Translations under genes and position numbers: made by a program
DNA from: Candidatus Woesearchaeota archaeon
Lineage (GTDB): Archaea; Nanobdellota; Nanobdellia; Woesearchaeales; GW2011-AR15
Direction: 5' to 3'
Assembly: GCA_016934775.1 (NCBI GenBank)
Contig: JAFGSP010000024.1
Coordinates: 1-22,728, forward strand
DNA length: 22,728 bases
Part shown: piece after piece, positions 17,001 through 22,728 of the stretch
How the letters are laid out: every line of letters begins with the position of its first letter
Position numbering within the stretch: position 1 is the first letter of the stretch
The notes under the pieces: generated by a model
What the model saw: only the letters and a program-made list of their open reading frames with translations
Databases searched by the model: none
Told to the model about the DNA's origin: nothing

Positions 17001-17585
17001 CCCATACTCCGAATCAACAGTAACATCTTTAGCAGAATTATCCCCAGATGCCTGAAGGGTCTTTGTTGTCATTACACTTTCTGAGCCATTATATGTACTG
17101 ATAGAACCTCCTGATTCATCAACATCAAGCAGCCTTACCTTAGTCACCATAACTTCTTTTCCAAAGTTGAAGATAATCTTTCCGCCATCAGGATCGCTTT
17201 TAGGATCATCATATAGGCCTATTGGAGCAGTATTGTCATTCCCGTTCTCAGCTATGACAAGGACATTCTGCTCTTCTATTGTATTACCAGTGCCTGTGCC
17301 AGGAGTCCTGAATTCATTATTATCTGGCAGAGGCGAACCTGTATCGATTATAACTGCCTTATTAGGGTCTCCGCTGTCAAGGACAGAAATTACAACACCG
17401 TATTCAAGATTATCATTCGGTGGGGAAAACTCATTATCCACAGGCGTCCCTTCCTGCAAGGGATTATTGTTCTTGTCATTCTCAAAATTTATTGTCTTTT
17501 TGTTAGTGCATTCCTGGGCAGATGCTGAAAATGCTGCTATAATAAGAACAACTACAAAAACTAAGATTAAGTTTGTTTTTTTCAT
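14043..17585 (-). CDS. Secreted von Willebrand A protein with cysteine-rich and MopE-like repeats
   Basis: This 1180-residue protein has a signal peptide ending near ASAQ (residues 1-24). Residues 30-218 resemble a beta-sandwich domain of bacterial PEP-CTERM-type secreted proteins (FNFGKEVMVTKVRLLDVD, then GDNS and MEVIFTGTAAI). Residues 223-455 are Cys-rich with CGDGIVNxxxExCDG units. A VWA domain (about 457-769) carries the metal-site motif DPSGS (468-472) and IRLIFVFSDED. Two tandem Cys units (770-900) and a MopE-like EICNGIDDDCNG (943-954) follow, then a beta-sandwich similar to CARDB or NPCBM-associated folds (about 965-1065) and a final domain. There is no C-terminal anchor, so it is secreted or held by partners. 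VWA domains bind proteins through a metal ion. ATG 17585 overlaps the preceding stop as ATGA; an upstream TTG at 17603 would place charged residues before the signal peptide and is less likely. Confidence 0.88.
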   Translation of the reverse strand: MKKTNLILVFVVVLIIAAFSASAQECTNKKTINFENDKNNNPLQEGTPVDNEFSPPNDNLEYGVVISVLDSGDPNKAVIIDTGSPLPDNNEFRTPGTGTGNTIEEQNVLVIAENGNDNTAPIGLYDDPKSDPDGGKIIFNFGKEVMVTKVRLLDVDESGGSISTYNGSESVMTTKTLQASGDNSAKDVTVDSEYGTRKMEVIFTGTAAIASIEYCIDEPVVPVCGDGIVNQASEQCDGEDNCTIYCVWESVVVESCGNAVCEAYENANSCPLDCQPFCGNGIIEATETCDGNCPDGCNDCQCDFFFDFCKFECTVEDECDENSDCSGGKYCSMSCTCETPLDYCDVEKGSECDADNSNSCMSYESCNLDPMHCRCEVDGCYPDIFSTHECDEDSDCSGDDVCSDSCKCVDRVKICGDNIIDKPNADGIYEECEANKLSACSDSEYCNSDCQCESFMCSEKVDVAFFVDPSGSMADEADYLCDAIKIINDVVENDDDADIEYTVNLLGPLYTGIEDAVTYGEDGSATCARPGEDFSGIYTKVYETLQECDEFDVDNFDVDVDYAPCESWGVAVEDFIEDEFWRSDSIRLIFVFSDEDASAGNDADSCNEDDRCTGDSIQRECYLADNACHVSEDKESWCEQACAGVSGSEDDYEGDRLLNGYGSLGSFREVEDAQGYYGEEDWDLIQDLIPDARDEDVHVFTVFDSMDTVYELGDVQVLGTGIMGSCAEDCIYFHHQTLATGTGGAILKTDDSFELRQKIFEEIRHLCAGGCPAGTTLCEDGTCSEDCEATDNGPMECIDENGICEFGEGCACEDCIGERDSCAIGAICGEDELCGCPEGTTLCVDGTCDDTCSGHGGKKACIGRSNDVCDPGEGCACPDCAGKQDSCVEGNVCDYSSQLCVIGSSSGDCIDLDGDGYDRIDNDCPYADDCNDHDDSVHPHAVEICNGIDDDCNGLIDDDCVSDYGLDFSISQKDSLRILDEYELVIKVSNNLERSFSDLVVELNVPNKFIADEISNRITNLAPGEVKEVKFRLLIKDYDREKATFTISASQDTSQISSKEIEVDIEIPELLIAPDPEDMNQQGSPRCMDFYYVINKENMDSIVDIEFDVIDPNSVFGKSVYVDYVSSIDYTGDIVVMPLPSNPYCLPTDRVYDVKGYLYQAGTWRIVDMVEEASETINLK
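14886..15278 (-). repeat. Tandem duplicated cysteine units in the VWA protein
   Basis: Two adjacent units of about 65 residues share GCPxGTTLCxDGTC, a variable loop, then the pattern GEGCACxDCxGxxDSCxxGxxC. The similarity is strong enough to indicate a fairly recent internal duplication. Confidence 0.8.
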
Positions 17586-20215
17586 ATTGACAACCACCCG
17601 CAATCAGGATCATCTCCCAGACAACCATCAGGACAACAATTATCCCCAGAAATACAATCTGTAACCTCAGAACAGGAATCTGGATTAAAATCATCTGGAT
17701 CAGTGCATATCGGATCACAGTCAGGATCATCCAGGCAGCCAGGAGGGCAATAATCATCGTCACTGCCACATGCCTTTGTATCGTAATATACACATCTTGC
17801 ATCGCAATATCCTGCATTTCCTACAAGCACGCCTGTTTTTCCGGAAACTGCAGTGTTCTGGCACTGGCTTTCTGTAGGGCAGGGATGGCCTGGAGCGCTA
17901 TTGTCACAGGTCTCTCCTAGATTATAAGTGCCGTCTCCGCATGAGCCTGTATCAATACAGCTGCATGTATCGGGGTTGCAGTAAGGATCCCCTATTTTCC
18001 TGAAACTCAGGCTTGAAACATAGACTGCGTCTGTGCCATCTGAAGTTATAGTGATTGTATTATCTCCTGAAACCATATTGCAGGTAATGCCCGGGAATTC
18101 TGAGAATTCATCATCAAATGTCTTATAATATTCAAGAACTTCATCTGCAAGGTAAATGTTTCTTCCTCCGCAGTTTATTATTATATTTTCATCATCCTTG
18201 CCTTCATAACCAGACCTATAGCTAAATGACATCTTGTATTCGCCGCCTATTGCCATAGGTATCTCAACTTTGAGGCTGCCATAATTCCTAACATAATATT
18301 CACCCGGATCACAGCAGCCTGGCCCGTCCCTTATCTCCTCCCTGAATCCTGCATCTCCGTTTTTCTCTACGACATATGTACTCAAATCTCCTGAAAGGCC
18401 GGTCTCAAGGCAGAACTTGTGAAGAACATTGCTGCAGTCCTGGTCGTCGTCGCACTGGAATCCGCATTGATATTCCTGGCAGCTAGGCGTGTAGATGCAC
18501 AGGCATCCAAAATCAGTGTCACATCCTTCTTCCCTGTTCATCACAGCATAAAGGAAATCCGGAAAAACCGTGCCGCCTCCGCACATTGATTCTGGGCAGT
18601 TCTCCTGGCTGTAAACTATCTCATCATCCACTATCTCGCACATTTCATGGTCCTGAAGCACATTGTCCTCGCACGTAGTGCATATCTGGTTTAGGAAAGT
18701 CCTGCAAAAATCATAATCCCAATCATCGACTGAGCCATCACCATTGACATCATAAGTCTCATCATAAGGAACAGAGTCTGAATAATGTGAAGAAATTATT
18801 TCCAAATCCAGTATGTCAATATGGCCCCCCTGCTTGTTGAAATCGCACATATCGCAATAGCTCAGGCATTCCTCATTGGGGCTAAGCTGCCATTCGGGTC
18901 CGGACGGACCTTCTGTGCATGTGCCCTGGTATCCCGATACATGATACATGCACTGTGTTTCTCCAAGATTTCTGCATATCCCTGTCTCATCTACACATTT
19001 TTCCTCTGAATCACAGCATCCTTCAAAACTAAGTGCAAGGACATAGCTGCCGCTTTTCACAGATGTGGTGACATAATTTTCATCTGGATCGTCTCCGCAG
19101 CAGAATCCGCTTATCTTATCACCGTCATAATCATCCACACCTTCATAACACTTTGAATCAGGCACTTCATCAGATGAACAGTCCAGCCATAAAAACTCAT
19201 TAGACATACCATATGTTTCTGAGAACTGGTCTGCAAGATCACATACTTCTTCTCTTGAATCTGCATCTGCCCATCCTCCCTGGAGGTTATTCAATGAAAA
19301 GCAGACTTCAAGCTCAGGATCTGAAGAAGAATCAACATTCGCAAAATATCCTACCTGCTGGCAGGTATTATCATCAGCTACACAATCAGTAGCATTAGGG
19401 CAGCAGTTCACATTAGTGGAAGAGCTCAAGCAGTTATAATTGCCGTCATCTATCTCCCAGGCCATAGGGTTGCCATCTAAGTCTGTAACATAATATTCAG
19501 AGCCGTCGTAATAATCCATCCTTGCAAAAGACTCTCCGGGACGCGGGCAATAGAAAATATTATCATGCTCGACAACCATATCAAGGGTCATAGAACAATC
19601 ATACGTGGCCTCATCTCTTGCAGCCTTTATAGAATTCCTGTTTCCCTCAATCTGAATTGGAATTGGCTGGCCCAGGATGCTCTGTGCAACATAATCAATC
19701 GGGATAGTAAAAGATGCTGAAAAAGAATAATCCTGTGTAAGAGTGTCTTCACCTACTGTCTGTGTCTCGCCCCATGGAGTTGTTATAGTCAGGACACCGC
19801 AGTATCCGCTCTGCCCCTGCACCTGGAATCCCCTGCTATCTATGGACTCATTCACACATGGAGCGACTATGCCTGCGCTCAGGTCTGTTTCGTAATATCT
19901 ACATATGCAACCTGAGCAGCTTTGTGCAAAGTTGCCGCACGGTGCTCTTGAGCCGTCGCATTCTTCCCATCCTTGGTTTATGGAGTTGTCCCCGCATTTT
20001 GGCTTACACCCGCACCAAGAGATGCAATAGCCACGACAGCCATACCACCCGCACTGCCAATCCTGACCTATACAAGTGGCTCCTTCACAACAACAAGCAT
20101 TTGAATCCCCGTAATCACAGGAACAACAAGTTGATGATTCCACATTTTTCACATTGACAACAACAAGCAATAAAAACAGAACCAAAAAAACACTAACATT
20201 CTTAGTAGATTTCAT
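17582..20215 (-). CDS. Secreted 80-cysteine protein with a dockerin domain
   Basis: This 877-residue protein has a signal peptide (about 1-27) and 80 cysteines. Residues 455-511 form a type I-like dockerin with two calcium-binding half sites. The second, DVNGDGSVDDWD (489-500), is canonical; the first, DFNKQGGHIDILD (458-470), has one extra residue and Gln in place of Asp. Other parts are CGDNSINQGWEECDG (74-88), a possible carbohydrate-binding-like beta-sandwich (about 632-742) and two terminal Cys repeats (CPPGCLDDPDC, CPDGCLGDDPDC). There is no membrane anchor. Dockerins bind cohesins in a calcium-dependent way, and a cohesin gene lies two genes upstream, so surface attachment through it is the natural reading. 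ATG 20215 follows the preceding stop directly, and AGGTG sits inside the end of that gene, which suggests translational coupling. Confidence 0.87.
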   Translation of the reverse strand: MKSTKNVSVFLVLFLLLVVVNVKNVESSTCCSCDYGDSNACCCEGATCIGQDWQCGWYGCRGYCISWCGCKPKCGDNSINQGWEECDGSRAPCGNFAQSCSGCICRYYETDLSAGIVAPCVNESIDSRGFQVQGQSGYCGVLTITTPWGETQTVGEDTLTQDYSFSASFTIPIDYVAQSILGQPIPIQIEGNRNSIKAARDEATYDCSMTLDMVVEHDNIFYCPRPGESFARMDYYDGSEYYVTDLDGNPMAWEIDDGNYNCLSSSTNVNCCPNATDCVADDNTCQQVGYFANVDSSSDPELEVCFSLNNLQGGWADADSREEVCDLADQFSETYGMSNEFLWLDCSSDEVPDSKCYEGVDDYDGDKISGFCCGDDPDENYVTTSVKSGSYVLALSFEGCCDSEEKCVDETGICRNLGETQCMYHVSGYQGTCTEGPSGPEWQLSPNEECLSYCDMCDFNKQGGHIDILDLEIISSHYSDSVPYDETYDVNGDGSVDDWDYDFCRTFLNQICTTCEDNVLQDHEMCEIVDDEIVYSQENCPESMCGGGTVFPDFLYAVMNREEGCDTDFGCLCIYTPSCQEYQCGFQCDDDQDCSNVLHKFCLETGLSGDLSTYVVEKNGDAGFREEIRDGPGCCDPGEYYVRNYGSLKVEIPMAIGGEYKMSFSYRSGYEGKDDENIIINCGGRNIYLADEVLEYYKTFDDEFSEFPGITCNMVSGDNTITITSDGTDAVYVSSLSFRKIGDPYCNPDTCSCIDTGSCGDGTYNLGETCDNSAPGHPCPTESQCQNTAVSGKTGVLVGNAGYCDARCVYYDTKACGSDDDYCPPGCLDDPDCDPICTDPDDFNPDSCSEVTDCISGDNCCPDGCLGDDPDCGWLSI
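18683..18850 (-). other. Dockerin domain coding segment
   Basis: This stretch encodes residues 456-511 of the 80-cysteine protein. It has two F-hand calcium loops about 30 residues apart, each followed by a helix (LEIISSHY and YDFCRTFL), as in known type I dockerins. Cysteines flank it on both sides. The first loop is degenerate. Confidence 0.8.
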
Positions 20216-20791
20216 TTAAGCACCTTTCTTAAATTCTTGAGTTTCCCTAATCTCAACAAGCTTGAGCATACCATCACTATCAATCCTCACTTCAGCCATA
20301 ACATATCTATAGTCAAGAGAAGCTATCATCTCCCTGTTGGCAACAATATCATTTCCAAATTCTCTTGTAGTTCCTGATTCTTCACCCGGCACAATAGTGC
20401 TTCTTGTGAATCCAATCCACATACTAGAATGCTCTTTTTGCGGTAAGTTTAGATCAGATCTCTGATAGGGAGGCAATCCAAGTTCAATCAGGAGGGAAAA
20501 CCTTCTGCTTCCTGATTCATCCAAAGATTCTTTATAATCTTTCTTAAAGCCGTAAAGAAACAATGATTCCTCTCCATTAGCATTCTTCTCAGATACAAAT
20601 CCGCCGTAGTCCTTCAGCGGATATCTGGAAAGATACTGCGCCTTTGTAAGGCCGCCTTCTACAACATCTGTGTTATTGAACGGCTTAAGTGTGAATGCAA
20701 GATAAGCAAGCACAGCGATGATCACAACTCCAACAAAAACCCCAACAAAAAGATTGAGATTATTTTTTTTATTATTTTTTGACGCTACCAA
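20216..20791 (-). CDS. One-TM extracytoplasmic protein, unknown function
   Basis: This 191-residue protein has a basic Asn/Lys-rich N-terminus, one membrane helix (about 14-33) and a soluble outer domain of about 155 residues without cysteine. I recognise no family. It lies between the cohesin gene and the dockerin gene, with its stop directly against the dockerin gene start, so a role in exporting or anchoring those proteins is possible but unproven. The start is TTG 20791, the only start codon that keeps the membrane helix; GGATGGGG begins eight bases upstream (20800-20807). A TATA-like box further up gives it a promoter of its own. Confidence 0.75.
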   Translation of the reverse strand: MVASKNNKKNNLNLFVGVFVGVVIIAVLAYLAFTLKPFNNTDVVEGGLTKAQYLSRYPLKDYGGFVSEKNANGEESLFLYGFKKDYKESLDESGSRRFSLLIELGLPPYQRSDLNLPQKEHSSMWIGFTRSTIVPGEESGTTREFGNDIVANREMIASLDYRYVMAEVRIDSDGMLKLVEIRETQEFKKGA

Positions 20792-20840
20792 ATTAGATAC
20801 CCCATCCTATTAAAACCCTATCCTTAAATTATTGATATGC

Positions 20841-20850
20841 CTATTTAAAC
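20841..20850 (-). promoter_or_regulatory. Possible internal promoter of the cluster
   Basis: The minus strand reads gtttaaatag in the 123-bp gap after the cohesin gene. It would start transcription near 20819 with a leader of about 28 nt that holds GGATGGGG. The last four genes of the cluster could therefore be expressed apart from the first two. Confidence 0.4.
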
Positions 20851-20914
20851 TTTTCGAAATGTCGAATATAAGATATTCCCTTAGACCTATTAATTTCAGC
20901 TGGTGCTACATCAC

Positions 20915-21844
20915 TCAGTTCAATTCAACTTCAACTCCCTGCCTTGTCTCAGGGATGCCTTCTTTTGTGAACTTATTTGTAGTTATATCAAGCACTACTA
21001 ATTCCTGGCCCTGGAGCCTGCTGTCAAAATCTATCTTTGTCTTTGTTGTGTCATTTGAGATGACTTTGAAAAAGAGCTTTGCTATGCTTCCTGAGCCTGT
21101 CTGGGTCTCGCTGCCAACAAACGAGAAAGTAAATCTCCCTGGCTCAACTAAGTCATAGTACTCATTCCCTACCTCAAGAGGAGCAACATCTGAATAGTTT
21201 ATCTCAGGCCTGGGCTTTTTCTCAAACAGAGGGTTTATTCCGTTTCTGGCATCCCTGTATATCGAGTCGACATCGACAAACTCCAGATTATCAGGCTCAT
21301 ACCTTACTGTAAACCTGACTGTCCTGATATTTTCAACGCAGTTCAGGCTGAATATCACTTCAAAGATGTCTCCAGATTTAAATTCAGTAGCATTAGTGTC
21401 GAGGCTTGCCTGGTTAAGAGAGATACGCACGCCATCATAGTTATTTTTTGTTATGCAATGCTTATTTGTAGATGAATTAATATTTTCAAAAAAATTGCCT
21501 TTTACAGGTATTGACAATATCGAAAAAAATTCATTGACAGTCTTGTTGTTCTCCAGAACATATATGTTAATGAAAAGATCTTCTATCTCAATCCTGTAGT
21601 CTCTGCTGTTTATCTTTGTGGGAATCTCAAACTTCCTGAGATAATTATTATTGACTGAAGAAGCCAAGACAACCTCGTTCTTGATGCTGTTTGCCAGGGC
21701 CCTCATGGCAAGCTCATCCTGCTGCTCATATATCTCAGACATCCTGTTGTTCATAATATATATGAATGCTACAAGCACAAAGAAAACTAGGCTGAATATT
21801 ATTATGAATTCAAAAGATATCTGGGCTTTCCTATCTTGTGTCAT
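20915..21844 (-). CDS. Pilin-like protein with a cohesin domain
   Basis: This 309-residue protein has a class III signal peptide of archaeal type IV pilins: RKAQISFEF (residues 5-13) followed by a hydrophobic helix (to about 31). Prepilin peptidase would be expected to cut after Ala7, before the conserved Q-x-S-x-E-F. A helical and beta linker follows, then residues 138-307 with the cohesin pattern: SGDIFEVIFSL, RFTVRYEPDNLEFVDVDS and GSGSIAKLFFKV. Cohesins bind dockerins, and the secreted dockerin protein is two genes downstream. Archaeal cohesins outside cellulosomes are known, for example in Archaeoglobus fulgidus. The start is ATG 21844, overlapping the preceding gene by 14 bp, with GGAGGAG 12 bases upstream. 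Confidence is high for the pilin-like N-terminus and good for the cohesin. Confidence 0.87.
   Translation of the reverse strand: MTQDRKAQISFEFIIIFSLVFFVLVAFIYIMNNRMSEIYEQQDELAMRALANSIKNEVVLASSVNNNYLRKFEIPTKINSRDYRIEIEDLFINIYVLENNKTVNEFFSILSIPVKGNFFENINSSTNKHCITKNNYDGVRISLNQASLDTNATEFKSGDIFEVIFSLNCVENIRTVRFTVRYEPDNLEFVDVDSIYRDARNGINPLFEKKPRPEINYSDVAPLEVGNEYYDLVEPGRFTFSFVGSETQTGSGSIAKLFFKVISNDTTKTKIDFDSRLQGQELVVLDITTNKFTKEGIPETRQGVEVELN
20924..21433 (-). other. Cohesin domain coding segment
   Basis: This segment encodes residues 138-307 of the pilin-like protein. The order of strands and the motifs GD, Y-x-P-x-x-L-x-F-V-x-V and the Gly-rich turn before the LFFKV strand match cohesins. Two cysteines (130 and 169) flank its start. 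Confidence 0.78.
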
Positions 21845-22712
21845 TTCTGCATGTCGCTCCTCCTTTCAGAAATTCGGGAGAGCAGATGCCCATCCCAGTA
21901 GTATATCTATTGCTGAGCTTGTTCAGGACAGAAGGCTCTGTCAGGTAGCCTTCATCCACAACCCAGCTGCTTGTGATCGGCCCAAGGTTTGAGGGTATCA
22001 GGTTGTCAAAGCCGGTCTCATAATCAAAAGCATGTATGCCATAAACAGAAATATTTACTTTTTTCTCAGTTATACCTTTCCAGCTGGCAATATTATTATC
22101 GTCTGTAAAATAATAATCAATCTCCGCATCCACAACAAGAGTCCAGGGATCTGCCTGCTCAACTGATTTTATTGTAACTTGGAATTTATTCACTTTAACA
22201 CCTATCCGGGTAAATAGTTCTGATATGCTTCCCATAAGGCCTTCGACAGTATATCCATAATCAATATAGCCCATGTCTGTCAGGTTATATTTTACAGGAG
22301 AGTTTCCTGAATGGTCCTGCAGAAGCCCAGGATGGATAACATCCTTCAAAGCATAATCAAGTGTTTTCGGGATGTTCTCATAATTGCCTGACTCATAATA
22401 CCTTGACAGGCCGACAAGAGAATTCTTGGCTGCCACATATACTATCTTTTCAAAATAGATGTTCTCCATATCATTAATAACAGAGTTGAGCAGCCTGACT
22501 CTTGTCCTTGTAACTTCCATCTCTGACTCAGCCACCCTATAATCCGAGATAAGCTCTGTGCTTGATACAAACATCAGCACGAGGAAAACACTCACTATTG
22601 AGAAGAATATGCCTTTCCTAGATGACTTTATTTTCATTTCTCCTTCTGGTTTGGCAAAAGTGACTACTTTTGACATACCTTCTGGTTTGGCAAAAGTGAC
22701 TACTTTTGACAT
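21831..22712 (-). CDS. One-TM pilin-like extracytoplasmic protein, N-terminus uncertain
   Basis: From the ATG at 22637 the protein is 268 residues: a basic stretch (KIKSSRKG), one membrane helix (about 9-26 of that form) and an outer domain with two late cysteines (GICSPEFLKGGATC). The arrangement resembles archaeal pilin-like or pseudopilin proteins, but the processing motif is not clear. The same frame continues upstream through two 12-residue repeats (MSKVVTFAKPEG), each with its own ATG, and stays open to the window edge. The true start is therefore 22637, a repeat ATG, or outside the window. GGAG lies only two bases before ATG 22637, which is close for a ribosome site. It overlaps the cohesin gene by 14 bp and is the first visible gene of the cluster. 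Confidence 0.7.
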   Translation of the reverse strand: MSKVVTFAKPEGMSKVVTFAKPEGEMKIKSSRKGIFFSIVSVFLVLMFVSSTELISDYRVAESEMEVTRTRVRLLNSVINDMENIYFEKIVYVAAKNSLVGLSRYYESGNYENIPKTLDYALKDVIHPGLLQDHSGNSPVKYNLTDMGYIDYGYTVEGLMGSISELFTRIGVKVNKFQVTIKSVEQADPWTLVVDAEIDYYFTDDNNIASWKGITEKKVNISVYGIHAFDYETGFDNLIPSNLGPITSSWVVDEGYLTEPSVLNKLSNRYTTGMGICSPEFLKGGATCRNDTR

Positions 22713-22728
22713 ACCTTCTGGTTTGGCA
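22642..22728. repeat. 36-bp tandem repeat at the window end
   Basis: There are two complete identical copies (22642-22677 and 22678-22713) and 15 bases of a third (22714-22728), joined without spacers. Each contains a 7-bp inverted repeat (caaaagt / acttttg, four-base loop). Read on the minus strand, each copy encodes MSKVVTFAKPEG in frame with the downstream gene. Confidence 0.95.

Noticed and set aside
22642..22728. CRISPR array, because the repeat unit is 36 bp and contains an inverted repeat
   Set aside because: The copies are joined directly with no spacers, and they keep an open frame with the downstream gene.

Overview
The window looks archaeal, most likely from a DPANN-type lineage such as the Woesearchaeota/Pacearchaeota group. 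That placement is inference; no rRNA gene is present. The evidence is AT-rich DNA, TATA boxes about 26 nt upstream of several start codons (leaderless mRNAs), a stand-alone Bud32 kinase of the KEOPS complex, an archaeal-type valyl-tRNA synthetase, and a type IV pilin-like class III signal peptide. Both ends run off inside something: the left end inside a peptide deformylase gene, the right end inside a 36-bp tandem repeat.

Layout. 1-301: 3' end of a peptide deformylase gene (+). 302-550: a gene-free stretch holding several inverted repeats and the Bud32 promoter. 551-1144: bud32 (+), abutting the stop codon of a convergent membrane-anchored surface protein (1145-2734, -). A short divergent promoter region (2735-2830) separates that gene from a giant 2117-residue cysteine-rich, calcium-binding cell-surface protein (2831-9184, +). 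It carries a signal peptide, cysteine-rich repeats, MopE-type motifs, 15 thrombospondin type 3-like units arranged as five blocks of three, one membrane anchor and a cytoplasmic tail. Then valS (9193-11703, -), a small unknown gene (11974-12300, +) and a polytopic membrane protein (12343-12915, +).

The right-hand 10 kb (22712 down to 12959, - strand) is a co-directional cluster of six genes with overlaps, abutting ends and Shine-Dalgarno sites. In transcription order: a one-TM protein whose N-terminus runs into the tandem repeat; a pilin-like protein carrying a cohesin domain; a one-TM protein; a secreted 80-cysteine protein carrying a dockerin domain; a secreted von Willebrand A protein; and a membrane-anchored, lysine-rich cytoplasmic protein.

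The most interesting reading is that the pilin-like cohesin and the secreted dockerin protein, two genes apart in one cluster, form a calcium-dependent cell-surface assembly outside any cellulosome. The VWA protein and the giant TSP3 protein may be further parts of the same disulfide- and calcium-rich surface. Partner binding is inferred from domain pairing and gene order only.
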